From the NCBI GenBank assembly GCA_016124585.1, contig WGNL01000008.1, forward strand, positions 124,001 to 188,000: a DNA stretch of 64,000 bases, in the 5' to 3' direction. Positions 1 through 7,920 of this stretch are shown here, piece by piece. Source of the stretch: Bacteroidota bacterium. GTDB taxonomy: Bacteria > Bacteroidota > Bacteroidia > Chitinophagales > Saprospiraceae. Positions within the stretch are counted from its first letter, which is position 1. Every line of letters starts with the position of its first letter. The notes below the pieces were generated by a model. That model was given only the letters and a program-made list of their open reading frames with translations. It did not search any database and had not been told where the DNA came from. The position numbers and the translations under genes are program-made.

Positions 1-1014
1 GAAGCATCCCAGGCTTGTCTCGATTTCAACGGCATGGGCATGTCCATCCTAGAAATCTCGCACCGCAGCAAGGAGTTCGATGCCGTGGCATTGGAGGCAG
101 AAGCCCTTGTCCGTGAAATCGGTGGCTTCGACGACCGCTTTGCCGTGCTCTTCCTCAGTGGCGGCGCTAGCACCCAGTTCGCCATGGCCCCCATGAATTT
201 GCTGAAGGAAGGTGAAAAAACTGCCTACGTGGACACTGGAACTTGGGCCAGCAAAGCTTTTAAAGAAGCAAAGCATTTCGGCAGCCCAGAGGTGTTGGCC
301 AGCAGCAAGGAAGCCAATTACAATTTCATTCCGAAGGACTATACAGTGCCAGCAGACGCAGCTTACTTGCACCTGACCAGCAACAATACCATCTTCGGAA
401 CGCAATTGCAGCAGTTTCCAACCTCGCCAGTGCCAATCGTTTGTGATATGTCTTCCGATATGTTCAGCCGCCCGTTCGACGTGGAGCAGTTCGGCCTCAT
501 TTACGCTGGCGCCCAAAAGAATATCGGCCCAGCAGGTGTGACGCTCGTCATCGTTCGGAAGGATTTGCTAGGCCGCAGTGGTCGCAAGTTGCCTAGTATG
601 ATGGACTACCAAATCCACGCCGACAACGGTTCCATGTTCAACACACCACCTGTGTTCCCGCTCTACGTTTTGATGTTGACCCTGCGCTGGCTGAAAGCCA
701 ACGGCGGCCTGTCGGCTATCCAACAAAAGAACGAGGCGAAAGCGGCGATTCTGTACAATGAAATTGACGACAACCCATTGTTTAAAGGAACTGTTGCAGT
801 TGAAGACCGTTCAAGAATGAACGTATGCTTTTTGCCAGTAAACCCCGATCACGAAGCACCGTTCATGGCAGCCGCCAAAGCAGCGGGTATTGATGGCATC
901 AAAGGCCACCGCTCCGTTGGAGGTTTCCGTGCCAGCATTTACAACGCCATGCCACAAGAGAGCGTCCAGGTGCTGGTAGATGTGATGCGGGAGTTTGCGA
1001 AGCAAAATGGTTGA
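1..1014 (+). CDS. serC: Phosphoserine aminotransferase, 5' end cut by window
   Basis: Transfers the amino group of glutamate to 3-phosphohydroxypyruvate, giving phosphoserine in cytoplasmic serine synthesis; the same family also acts in pyridoxal-phosphate synthesis. The reading frame is open from base 1, so the start lies outside the window and roughly 25 N-terminal residues are missing. Visible family signatures are FNGMGMSILEISHRSKEF at the left end, the pyridoxal-phosphate lysine in AGAQKNIGPAG (Lys codon 517-519), and GHRSVGGFRASIYNAMP near the C-terminus. The 337 visible residues fit a family of about 360. It is followed by the co-oriented bacilliredoxin gene. Identification is firm. 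Confidence 0.96.
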   Translation, partial: EASQACLDFNGMGMSILEISHRSKEFDAVALEAEALVREIGGFDDRFAVLFLSGGASTQFAMAPMNLLKEGEKTAYVDTGTWASKAFKEAKHFGSPEVLASSKEANYNFIPKDYTVPADAAYLHLTSNNTIFGTQLQQFPTSPVPIVCDMSSDMFSRPFDVEQFGLIYAGAQKNIGPAGVTLVIVRKDLLGRSGRKLPSMMDYQIHADNGSMFNTPPVFPLYVLMLTLRWLKANGGLSAIQQKNEAKAAILYNEIDDNPLFKGTVAVEDRSRMNVCFLPVNPDHEAPFMAAAKAAGIDGIKGHRSVGGFRASIYNAMPQESVQVLVDVMREFAKQNG

Positions 1015-1134
1015 TTGGTGACTGGTGAAAAGTGATTGGTGATTCGTTCAACCAAAACATAATTTGCCTTGTTTCCAGTCCGCTTGAGGCCAGAGTGCCT
1101 TCAATTTTTAATTATCAATTTTCAATTAAAAACT

Positions 1135-1548
1135 ATGTATCCAATAGAACTTACAGCGCCAATGGCTGCTGAACTTAACAATATCGGCTTTGAAAGCCTA
1201 ACGACGCCAGAAGCGGTGGAATCTGCGCTAGAAAATCAGGAAGGCACCACGCTGGTGGTTGTGAATTCCGTTTGCGGCTGTGCTGCCGCCAACGCCCGCC
1301 CCGGTGTGGCATATTCTTTGGCTGGCGCAAAAAGGCCGGACAAATTGGTGACGGTGTTCGCTGGTGTGGACAAAGGTGCGGTGGAAAAAGCACGGGAATT
1401 CCTGCTCCCCTATCCGCCGTCTTCGCCTTCGATTGCACTTTTCAAGGATGGCCGCTTGGTGCATTTCCTGGAGCGCCACCACATCGAAGGCCGCAGCGCT
1501 GACATCATCTCTGCTAATTTGCAGATGGCGTACGAGCGGTTTTGCTAA
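1135..1548 (+). CDS. BrxA/BrxB family bacilliredoxin
   Basis: Predicted 137-residue thioredoxin-fold protein of the YphP/YqiW family, which removes bacillithiol from mixed disulfides on proteins in the cytoplasm. The family's CGC active site is visible in [13 protein letters not shown] (Cys47 and Cys49), and the C-terminal half has the typical [24 protein letters not shown] segment. I chose the ATG at 1135 because the protein then begins [14 protein letters not shown], as family members do; the open frame upstream runs through AT-rich spacer. Bacillithiol use is known in Bacteroidota, which supports the call. It is transcribed with or after serC and ends at a strong hairpin. Confidence 0.93.
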   Translation: MYPIELTAPMAAELNNIGFESLTTPEAVESALENQEGTTLVVVNSVCGCAAANARPGVAYSLAGAKRPDKLVTVFAGVDKGAVEKAREFLLPYPPSSPSIALFKDGRLVHFLERHHIEGRSADIISANLQMAYERFC

Positions 1549-1555
1549 TTAAAAG

Positions 1556-1615
1556 TTGAAAATTGACAATTGATAATGTCGAACACTGTGCGAATTTTCA
1601 ATTGTCAATTTTCAA
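1556..1615. terminator. AT-rich hairpin between convergent genes
   Basis: Two perfect 18-nt inverted arms (1556-1573 TTGAAAATTGACAATTGA and 1598-1615) with a 24-nt loop. The hairpin lies between the bacilliredoxin stop and the LysE-family stop codon at 1616-1618, so it could end transcription from both sides. It has no GC-rich core, so it is not a classical intrinsic terminator. Confidence 0.5.
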
Positions 1616-2242
1616 TTATCCATTAAGTAGTTTGTAGATTTGGAATAACCCGAATCCAATCAGGAGCAGCCCGATAAACTTGTTGATCCATTTTTTTATC
1701 TGCTCCGATTTGTTGAAAACTTTGGCTCCCAGCGCTGAGTATAAAAACAGCAAACCAAAAGTTCCCACCGCCGTTCCGACCGCAAACACAAATACATGCA
1801 GGTCGTCCCTTTCCAATAGATCATTAGCAGTCAAAATCGCTGCGAACGAAATCCAGAATGGAATCGCCAAAAGGTTGATGGAACTGAGGAAAATGCCTTT
1901 GTAAAATTCATTCCGCCGTTTGCCTACTGGCGCCTCTTCGTCGGTGGCAGGTTTGTGTTTTGCGAAGAAGAGAAAATAAATACCGCCACTGAGGAAGGCT
2001 ACCATTGCGATGAGTTGGAAGACCCGCTCGATTTGGGCATTTTCATTAAAAAGCCAGGTGAATTTCAAAGCAACATACGCCTGAATCAATTCCACCAAAC
2101 AAACCCCTGCTGCCATGAACATTGCCGGCCCCATTCCCTTGCGGATGGCCGTGTGCGCCACCGCCATATTGACCATTCCGAATGGCAAAGAGCCTGCAAA
2201 GCTGATGAGTACTGCGATTAAAAAATGTAGGATTAGGGTCAT
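1616..2242 (-). CDS. LysE/RhtB family exporter
   Basis: Predicted 208-residue inner-membrane protein with about six hydrophobic segments, of the LysE family that exports amino acids or related small molecules. The N-terminus (FLIAVLISFAGSLPFGMVNMAVAHTAIRKG) has the family pattern of a first helix, a Pro-Gly turn and a short polar loop. Later segments include AGVCLVELIQAYVAL and the last helix FIGLLLIGFGLFQIYKLL. The substrate cannot be told from sequence. It begins 4 bp after the ATP-grasp gene ends, so the two are very likely co-transcribed and translationally linked; an exporter beside a ligase may carry that ligase's product. Confidence 0.85.
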   Translation of the reverse strand: MTLILHFLIAVLISFAGSLPFGMVNMAVAHTAIRKGMGPAMFMAAGVCLVELIQAYVALKFTWLFNENAQIERVFQLIAMVAFLSGGIYFLFFAKHKPATDEEAPVGKRRNEFYKGIFLSSINLLAIPFWISFAAILTANDLLERDDLHVFVFAVGTAVGTFGLLFLYSALGAKVFNKSEQIKKWINKFIGLLLIGFGLFQIYKLLNG

Positions 2243-2246
2243 GGTG

Positions 2247-3365
2247 TCAAGTTTGGGCGATTGATTTTTTATAATCCGAATAAACCCGAAAGCTTTCGAT
2301 TGCTTCTTTTAACGTCATCGGTTTGATTCCATTCGCTGCTTGTGCTTTGGAGATTTGATAGATAACCTTCCAGTGCCGATAAATATCCCTGTATTTTTTT
2401 AGCATCGGATAAGCTGGGTCGTAGATATGCGCAGGCTCAGCTCCGATTCCGTTAAATTCCATCACTTTGAATTCACCGGTGCTTCGCAAATGCTCGATGG
2501 AACGGCATTTCATGTCAAAACGGCCATAATGTATCTCTTCCATTTGGGATAATACAGTCTCGAAAACCTGCGTCAATGCTGGGTCAATATGCTCGTTGCC
2601 ATTGAGGAACATGGTGCCACGGCAGTGGTTGCCGATGGGTTCCAATTCGAGGGTCTGTCCAAGTGCGGGCACTTGGTGCATTAGTGCTGGTTGCTCCCTT
2701 TCGAAGCGTTCGAGTTGCAGGTTGGCCCGGTCGGAGCGCTGCATGAGTTGATGGATACTGGAATGGCCATCGCCCGTCACTTTCAGCGTTTCTTTCACAC
2801 AGATGGAACTGACAGTAGTGGCCGCACTGCCCGGCATTCGGTGACACATCACGGCCAGTTCGAGTGGTTCATCCACCAATTTTTGAATCAAAAAATTGAT
2901 TTGGTTCTTCGAAAGGTAGTCTTGAAGTTCTGCTTCGTTCTTGATTTTTTTCACCAAAAAGCCTCGCTCGCCAATATCTGGCTTGGCAATTACGGGCCAT
3001 TTGTCGAGGCCCACTGACCGCATCTTTTCCATAACCGCCTGAAAATCAGTTCCCTTTTTCACAAAAACAGTAGCAGGTACATGACTGTCGGGGATGCGGC
3101 GAAGGATATTGAACTTGGATTCACCCCACATCCCGCTCGTTTCGATGACCGGGTTTACGACGGTAAAAAACAGCAACCGCCTTGCCCGCAGGGCAAAATA
3201 AGCTATGATAAGCACCAATGGTAGGTTGGCTGCCCACATGGGCCAGTATTCCCAATTGGTGAGCGTGACCCAAGTGCGGCTGCGCTTGATTTTTGCAAAA
3301 AAACTAGGTGTTGCCTGCCCGGCAGCAGCATCGGTTAGTTCCAGTATTTTTTCTGCTGTTTGCAA
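2247..3365 (-). CDS. ATP-grasp family protein with N-terminal membrane segment
   Basis: Predicted 372-residue protein. Residues ~37-70 hold a hydrophobic stretch (WPMWAANLPLVLIIAYFALRA). From about residue 100 an ATP-grasp-like fold follows, with a nucleotide-lysine region (WPVIAKPDIGERG), the central strand motif FLIQKLVDEPLELAV, and a metal-binding stretch GRFDMKCRS...FKVMEFNGIGAEPAHIYDP, resembling D-Ala-D-Ala ligase-type enzymes. Such enzymes join a carboxylate to an amine using ATP; the substrate is unknown. No ATG fits the N-terminus. A TTG at 3365 is the only good start before an in-frame stop, so the start is uncertain. Close coupling to the LysE gene suggests a make-and-export pair. 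Confidence 0.75.
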   Translation of the reverse strand: MQTAEKILELTDAAAGQATPSFFAKIKRSRTWVTLTNWEYWPMWAANLPLVLIIAYFALRARRLLFFTVVNPVIETSGMWGESKFNILRRIPDSHVPATVFVKKGTDFQAVMEKMRSVGLDKWPVIAKPDIGERGFLVKKIKNEAELQDYLSKNQINFLIQKLVDEPLELAVMCHRMPGSAATTVSSICVKETLKVTGDGHSSIHQLMQRSDRANLQLERFEREQPALMHQVPALGQTLELEPIGNHCRGTMFLNGNEHIDPALTQVFETVLSQMEEIHYGRFDMKCRSIEHLRSTGEFKVMEFNGIGAEPAHIYDPAYPMLKKYRDIYRHWKVIYQISKAQAANGIKPMTLKEAIESFRVYSDYKKSIAQT

Positions 3366-3388
3366 GGAGATTGGGAATTAGGAAATTG

Positions 3389-3453
3389 GAAATTGGAAAT
3401 TTATGGTTGCAGTTCGGTGTCGTAAAATTTCTAATTTCTAAATTTCCAATTTC
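3389..3453. repeat. AT-rich inverted repeat at gene ends
   Basis: Perfect 15-nt inverted arms (3389-3403 GAAATTGGAAATTTA and 3439-3453) built from degenerate copies of the unit GAAATTG. The right arm overlaps the stop codon of the MOSC gene (3452-3454). It probably forms a hairpin in the transcript between the MOSC and ATP-grasp genes. Confidence 0.5.
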
Positions 3454-3928
3454 AGTTCAAACGTACTTCGTCGCCGACTTTGATTTTACCGCCGGAAACC
3501 ACCCGGCAGGTGATGCCGCCGTGGCCCCGCATAGCATTGTAGCCACCTTTGCCAAGGTTTTCCTCCATGCGGGAGCAAGGGTGGCAAAGTCCAGTCATTT
3601 CAAGCACTGCTTCCCCGATTTTGAATTGCTGGTCGGCAAAAGCGAGTAGGTTGATGCCGCTCACGACGATATTGCGGCGGGTAAGTTCAGGCTCAATTTG
3701 CGCTTTCCCAAGGATGTAAGACATAGCTGCTAAGTGTTCCGCTTGGATGAGCGTTACCTGTCGTTTGCCACCACTGTTATTGTAGTGGTCACCGAAAAGC
3801 CCCGTGTCCTCGACGGCAATAACTTCCTCCATTGACACTATTTCGCCCCTTGCTTCAGGCCGGACGCTTACCCATTCGACTTTACCGACTTGCGGGATGT
3901 TGCGTATCAATTCTTTGATGTAGCTCAT
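3452..3928 (-). CDS. MOSC domain-containing protein
   Basis: Predicted 158-residue cytoplasmic protein made almost entirely of a MOSC domain, the fold shared with molybdenum cofactor sulfurase C-termini and YiiM-like proteins; these carry or transfer sulfur, or reduce N-hydroxylated compounds with molybdenum cofactor. Seen here are VEWVSVRPEARGE, the GDHYNN segment, the QVTLIQAEHL strand, and LEMTGLCHPCSRMEENLGKGGYNAMRGHGG with the conserved cysteine. I chose the ATG at 3928 (MSYIKELIRNIPQVG); the open frame further upstream is repeat sequence. It lies in a leftward set with the Rof-like gene before it and the ATP-grasp gene after it. The exact reaction is unknown. Confidence 0.88.
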   Translation of the reverse strand: MSYIKELIRNIPQVGKVEWVSVRPEARGEIVSMEEVIAVEDTGLFGDHYNNSGGKRQVTLIQAEHLAAMSYILGKAQIEPELTRRNIVVSGINLLAFADQQFKIGEAVLEMTGLCHPCSRMEENLGKGGYNAMRGHGGITCRVVSGGKIKVGDEVRLN

Positions 3929-3954
3929 ATTTTTTGGTTGATAACGGTTGATTG

Positions 3955-4023
3955 CAGTTGATAATGGTTGATAAGCGTTGATTCCAAGCGGGAAAATCAA
4001 CTGTTATTAACCATTATCAACTG
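3955..4023. repeat. Long imperfect hairpin of GTTGATAA-type units
   Basis: Arms 3955-3983 and 3995-4023 pair at 26 of 29 positions around an 11-nt loop; both arms and their flanks consist of degenerate copies of GGTTGATAA. The stop codon of the Rof-like gene (4017-4019) lies inside the right arm. The hairpin separates this gene from the MOSC start at 3928 and may act as a terminator or as an RNA-processing signal. Confidence 0.5.
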
Positions 4024-4271
4024 TTATCAACCACAATAGGCCCTAACACCTTGCCGCCGACGCTGATCAGTTGGTCGAGGCGGATTTTGTGGCCATTTGG
4101 CAAAAGTAAAAATTCTTCGCCGTTGCGACTGTAGAGGTCTTTGATGGCTTCGCAAATTTGAACTTGTTGGCCGTCGGGACGGGTGTAGGTGATTTCGATG
4201 GGTTCTTGCCGGAGAGCAAACAGCTCCAGTTCGGAGTGGAAATCGCAGGAGATGGGTTGGTAGGTTTTCAT
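4017..4271 (-). CDS. Rho-binding antiterminator (Rof/YaeO-like)
   Basis: Predicted 84-residue cytoplasmic protein. The start MKTYQPISCDFHSELELFAL and the beta-rich remainder, with a central RNGEEFLLLPNGHKIRLDQLISV, match the shape and length of Rof (YaeO). Rof binds the transcription terminator Rho and weakens Rho-dependent termination. Only general pattern similarity supports the call, since Rof proteins vary widely in sequence. It is the first gene of a leftward group with MOSC, ATP-grasp and LysE. Its stop codon sits inside a long hairpin, and its last residues VVDNS are partly encoded by that repeat. Confidence 0.72.
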   Translation of the reverse strand: MKTYQPISCDFHSELELFALRQEPIEITYTRPDGQQVQICEAIKDLYSRNGEEFLLLPNGHKIRLDQLISVGGKVLGPIVVDNS

Positions 4272-4349
4272 TTGACCGAAAACAGGCTAGCGGGGAGATA
4301 GTTCGATTTTCAATTGGGGCTGATTTTTACCAAAACCAGCCCCAGAATT

Positions 4350-4399
4350 ACCAAAAAACGAAAGCTGCCACCCACCCGACTTTTAGTACCCCATCTTTG
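4350..4399 (+). promoter_or_regulatory. Locus-1 promoter box upstream of receiver gene
   Basis: Box ACCAAAAAACGAAA at 4350-4363, exactly 32 nt, then TTTG at 4396-4399 within CATCTTTG, a near match to the Bacteroidota -7 element TAnnTTTG. The same arrangement with identical spacing recurs at four other promoters in locus 1 (17.2, 21.1, 23.5 and 25.5 kb). The start codon follows 30 nt after the TTTG. Confidence 0.75.
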
Positions 4400-4429
4400 T
4401 ACCAACAAAAACAAAAAACATTCTGAATT

Positions 4430-4825
4430 ATGAAAAAGACGATTTTATTGATAGACGATTGTGACATGATGCGCCGCTTCCTTACTCCTATTTTTAAGGA
4501 AAACTATGAGGTGGTATCACTAGGGAATGCGATGGAAGCCGTGCTTTGGCTCAAGACAAACCCAGCACCAGACGCTATCCTGCTTGACTTTGAACTGCCC
4601 GAGATGTCTGGCATGGACCTGCTGAAACACATCCGCCAGAACGATGACCTGACAAACGTGCCCATCCTTATGTTATCGGGCATGAAAGATGCTGAGCGGC
4701 GGTGGCAGTGTTTCGAGGCAGGTGCAAATGATTTTCTTGCCAAACCTTTTCATCCAAAGGAACTAGCACTTCGAGTGAATATGCTCTCAAAAAATGCTGT
4801 CTCCCTTGCCGTTACAACTGCCTGA
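4430..4825 (+). CDS. Stand-alone response regulator receiver protein
   Basis: Predicted 131-residue cytoplasmic protein consisting only of a CheY-like receiver domain. The acidic pair Asp9-Asp10, the phospho-acceptor Asp53 (LLDFELPEMSG), Ser83 (MLSGMKD) and Lys105 (FLAKPFHP) are all in place, so it should accept phosphate. It has no output domain and must signal by binding a partner. It is the first gene after a shared locus-1 promoter box and lies just upstream of the initiating sugar transferase, suggesting phospho-control of polysaccharide assembly. The partner could be the soluble hybrid kinase at 8.7-11.6 kb; that is inference. Confidence 0.93.
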   Translation: MKKTILLIDDCDMMRRFLTPIFKENYEVVSLGNAMEAVLWLKTNPAPDAILLDFELPEMSGMDLLKHIRQNDDLTNVPILMLSGMKDAERRWQCFEAGANDFLAKPFHPKELALRVNMLSKNAVSLAVTTA

Positions 4826-4889
4826 TATTCAAGCTACCCCTCTGGAACACCAGCCGTGCCCCCACCTTTTTTCTCAAAACAATAACATT

Positions 4890-5669
4890 ATGACTTTCCA
4901 GATTGAACAACCACTTAGTTTTCTTGAAGAAAAAATTATTTACAAAAGCTTCAAAAGGCTATTCGACATACTTGCCGCAGGTACGCTGCTGCTCTTGCTT
5001 TCCCCCCTTTTCTTGGTGGTGGCCATCTTGATAAAACTGAGCAGCAAAGGACCTGTCTTCTACGCCGCTAAGCGGGTAGGACAAGGCTACCGCACCTTCG
5101 ATTTTTACAAATTCCGCTCCATGCGCACCGACGCAGACCGCCTGTTGGAACAGATGAAAATGCAAAACCAGTACGGCAACCAAAGCACCCCTGTCCCCAA
5201 ATCGCAATTTTCATGGAACAAAACACAAGGCGATTTTCTGGTGGCTGACGAGGGTTACATCGCTGAAGATGAGTGGATTGCGACGAAAAACGAAGACGAG
5301 AAAAAAGCCTTCGTGAAGTTTAAGAACGACCCCCGCATCACCCGCATCGGGCATTTCATCCGCAATACCAGCATTGACGAGCTGCCGCAATTGGTGAACG
5401 TGCTGAAGGGCGACATGTCGCTGGTAGGCAACCGCCCGCTGCCCCTCTACGAAGCCTCCAAACTTACTTCCGACGACGCCATTGGCCGCTTTCTTGCCCC
5501 AGCGGGCATCACCGGACTCTGGCAAGTGACCGAACGTGGCAAGGCAAACACCAGCGCCGACAGCCGCAAGCGCCTTGACGTTACCTACGCTGAAGAATAT
5601 TCCTTCGGCATGGACATGATGATTCTACTGAAAACTCCCCTCGCCGCCCTCCAGCAAGAAAACGTGTAA
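4890..5669 (+). CDS. Initiating sugar-phosphate transferase (WcaJ/WbaP type)
   Basis: Predicted 259-residue membrane enzyme of the bacterial sugar transferase family. It moves a sugar phosphate from a UDP-sugar to undecaprenyl phosphate, the first step of repeat-unit synthesis. Visible are one N-terminal membrane helix ([22 protein letters not shown]), the [23 protein letters not shown] stretch, the [21 protein letters not shown] catalytic region, and GITGLWQV. There is no N-terminal CoA-binding or multi-helix domain, so it is the short form. A segment at residues ~80-125 (with [10 protein letters not shown]) is longer than in many relatives. I chose ATG 4890; the frame upstream overlaps the receiver gene. 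It is the only initiating transferase in the window and could serve both loci. Confidence 0.93.
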   Translation: MTFQIEQPLSFLEEKIIYKSFKRLFDILAAGTLLLLLSPLFLVVAILIKLSSKGPVFYAAKRVGQGYRTFDFYKFRSMRTDADRLLEQMKMQNQYGNQSTPVPKSQFSWNKTQGDFLVADEGYIAEDEWIATKNEDEKKAFVKFKNDPRITRIGHFIRNTSIDELPQLVNVLKGDMSLVGNRPLPLYEASKLTSDDAIGRFLAPAGITGLWQVTERGKANTSADSRKRLDVTYAEEYSFGMDMMILLKTPLAALQQENV

Positions 5670-5706
5670 CAATATTAAAAACAAGCACCTTCAATTTTTC
5701 AAAACC

Positions 5707-7767
5707 ATGAAATATTTAGGTTTCTTCTTAATCCTGGCCACCTTGGCTTCCTGCAATCTAGACCTTCCTGAAGAGGCGATTGATGCCAGCGCCGCCGCCA
5801 TCCCGATGGAGGAGCTATACATCCCACAAGGATTTGACTTCAGCACCACCCGCTTGGTCAAGTTCACCGTATCAGCCAACGACGCCAGTGGCAACCGCCT
5901 GAAAAACGTACCTTTCCAAATCTTTTTGGTGGATGCGGAAACCCAGCTTGAGCTTCAAACTGCCAGCACTGGCACCAACGGTACTGCCGAGCTTGAATTG
6001 AACATCCCCATTACTACCGATAAAGTCCTTGTAAAAACACCGTACCTCGGCCTTCCTTCGGAAAAACTGGTGACGGTGGGAACCAATACCCATGTGGAAA
6101 TCAAGCTCGGCGAAGAGAACCGGGAAGGCTTCCAAGGCGGTGGGGAACAACTGTATTTACAGGGTCATACAAACAACGATAACACGATGGCAGCTTCTTC
6201 CCAAATGGTGGGCAGCCGAAGCACACTGAGTTTCAGCTACTTGGGCACTTACAATTCGCAAGGCAAACCTGATTATCTAGTAACGCCAAACGACGTGGTG
6301 AGTCAAGATGTGCTGGATGTCATCAACGCCAGCTTGCCAGAAGGCCAGCCTGTGCCTTCTTACCATCCCGAATATTTGGCCAACGACCTTGTTTCTACTG
6401 TCGAATTGGTTGAGGATGCCGAGGTTTGGGTGACCTTCGTACACGAAGGTGCCGGCTACCGTAATGCTCTTGGCTACTACACCTATCCCACCGATAACCC
6501 TCCGACCACGGTGGACGATATCGCTGATTTTAAAATCATTTTTCCTAATGTTTCCTTCAATGGCAGTGGCGGAAACCTCACGACTGGCAACAAGGTTTAC
6601 CTCGGCACTTTCACGGCTGGCACCAGCATCGGCTGGTTCATGGTACCGGATGGTTGGAACAGTTCTACAAAACTGGTGGATACCAAGCCAGACATCAAAT
6701 TTGCTGACAAAAACCTGAACACTTTCACGGCAGAACAATACCGCCAGCACACGGCGCTGCTCTACGACCAATCCCTCCAGAAGCTCATCCTGGGCATGGA
6801 GGACATCAGCCGACCAGGTGGCGACAACGACTTCAACGATGCGATTTTCTATGTGAGCGCCAATCCTTTCACCGCTGTGAAAACGGAGAATCTGGCTGCT
6901 GCCAAAAACGAAGATGACGATGATGAGGACGGTGTTAACAACTCTGTGGATGTGGAGCCAAACAACCCGAACATTGCCTTCTACAACTACACTCCTTCGC
7001 AAGGTCAGTACGGCACTTTCGCCTTCGAAGACCTGTTTCCGAACAAGGGCGATTACGACATGAACGACCTCGTGGTGGACTACAATTTCAAGGAATACCT
7101 GAATGCGAACAACGAGGTGGTGAAGATGGATGTCTCGCTGAAACTGCGTGCAGCTGGCGGCGTTCAGCAGAACGGGTTTGGGTTTGAATTGGGTGTGACA
7201 CCTGATAAAATTGCCTCCGTGATTGGCGCTCAAATTTCAGGAAACCAAACCTCCCTTGCTGCAAACGGCACAGAATCAGGCCAGAACAAAGCAGTCGTCA
7301 TTGCCTTCGACAATGCGCTCCAACTCCTTGGCGGCGGCAGTATCGTCAACACGGAAAAGGAAAAAGGCAGCGTGAACCCCGTGGACATTGACATGCAAAT
7401 CGTTTTCACAACCCCTGTTTCAAGGCAGGATTTGGGTACGGCACCTTTCAACCCATTTATGTTCGTGAACACCCTGCGAGGCAAGGAAGTACACCTCCCT
7501 GGCTTCCATCCAACGAAACTCGCCAACGCTGATTTTTTCAACTCGGGGGATGATGTAACGAATCCAGCCACTGGCATATACTACCAAACCGCTACCGGCC
7601 TGCCTTTTGCCATCAACATCCCGGTCAGCTTTGCCTACCCGATTGAGCGGACGCCCATAAACGCTGGCCACTTGAAGTTCACGCAGTGGGCACAGTCTGG
7701 CGGTACGCAGTTCGCAGATTGGTACAAAAACCTGAACGGCTACCGAGCCACGTCAAAAGTTTACTAA
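5707..7767 (+). CDS. LruC domain-containing lipoprotein
   Basis: Predicted 686-residue surface or outer-membrane lipoprotein. A lipobox (ATLASC, Cys16) ends the signal peptide. A DUF4114-like segment at ~300-390 (SIGWFMVPDGWNSS ... GGDNDFNDAIFYV) precedes an acidic stretch (NEDDDDEDGVNN). A LruC domain follows at ~430-680, including FEDLFPNKGDYDMNDLVVDYNF. The aspartate-rich loops suggest calcium binding. LruC proteins occur widely in surface lipoproteins and extracellular proteins; a precise role is unknown. It follows the sugar transferase by 37 bp, so it probably belongs to the same transcript, and may be a surface anchor or matrix partner of the polysaccharide. It ends at a bidirectional terminator. 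Confidence 0.87.
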   Translation: MKYLGFFLILATLASCNLDLPEEAIDASAAAIPMEELYIPQGFDFSTTRLVKFTVSANDASGNRLKNVPFQIFLVDAETQLELQTASTGTNGTAELELNIPITTDKVLVKTPYLGLPSEKLVTVGTNTHVEIKLGEENREGFQGGGEQLYLQGHTNNDNTMAASSQMVGSRSTLSFSYLGTYNSQGKPDYLVTPNDVVSQDVLDVINASLPEGQPVPSYHPEYLANDLVSTVELVEDAEVWVTFVHEGAGYRNALGYYTYPTDNPPTTVDDIADFKIIFPNVSFNGSGGNLTTGNKVYLGTFTAGTSIGWFMVPDGWNSSTKLVDTKPDIKFADKNLNTFTAEQYRQHTALLYDQSLQKLILGMEDISRPGGDNDFNDAIFYVSANPFTAVKTENLAAAKNEDDDDEDGVNNSVDVEPNNPNIAFYNYTPSQGQYGTFAFEDLFPNKGDYDMNDLVVDYNFKEYLNANNEVVKMDVSLKLRAAGGVQQNGFGFELGVTPDKIASVIGAQISGNQTSLAANGTESGQNKAVVIAFDNALQLLGGGSIVNTEKEKGSVNPVDIDMQIVFTTPVSRQDLGTAPFNPFMFVNTLRGKEVHLPGFHPTKLANADFFNSGDDVTNPATGIYYQTATGLPFAINIPVSFAYPIERTPINAGHLKFTQWAQSGGTQFADWYKNLNGYRATSKVY

Positions 7768-7769
7768 CA

Positions 7770-7792
7770 GTACAGTCAAGCTCCAGCTTGAC
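7770..7792 (+). repeat. REP-like palindrome, unit 1
   Basis: GTAC tetranucleotide at 7770-7773, one base, then GTCAAGCTCCAGCTTGAC (7775-7792), a perfect 8-bp stem around CC. It begins just after the LruC gene's stop codon and shares the following CCAGTTT with unit 2. Confidence 0.85.
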
Positions 7793-7814
7793 CCAGTTTC
7801 AATGCAAATAAAAA

Positions 7815-7850
7815 AAACCGCTAACAACATTGCGCTGTTAGCGGTTTTTC
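7815..7850. terminator. Bidirectional intrinsic terminator
   Basis: Perfect 12-bp stem (7815-7826 AAACCGCTAACA with 7836-7847) and 9-nt loop, with an A-run on the left and a T-run on the right, so it can serve both strands. It separates the convergent LruC gene and the LytTR regulator gene. Confidence 0.9.
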
Positions 7851-7853
7851 TTT

Positions 7854-7919
7854 GTACCGTCAAGCTCCAGCTTGACCCAGTTTATTGTTTTGCCTCGTCA
7901 AGCTGGAGCTTGATGTTAC
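7854..7919. repeat. REP-like palindromes, inverted pair (units 2 and 3)
   Basis: Unit 2 (7854-7876, plus orientation) has GTAC then GTCAAGCTCCAGCTTGAC. Unit 3 (7897-7919, minus orientation) has GTAA then the same core without its last base pair. The pair faces inward across a 20-bp spacer, like paired REP elements, next to the end of the LytTR gene. Confidence 0.82.
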
Positions 7920-7920
7920 A

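Noticed and set aside
49-516. Frame of 155 codons on the minus strand inside serC
   Set aside because: It is a shadow of serC, has no domain-like composition and no room for its own promoter.
6277-7233. Frame of 318 codons on the minus strand inside the LruC lipoprotein gene
   Set aside because: It is the complement of a well-supported gene; its Val/His-rich composition is typical of such shadows.
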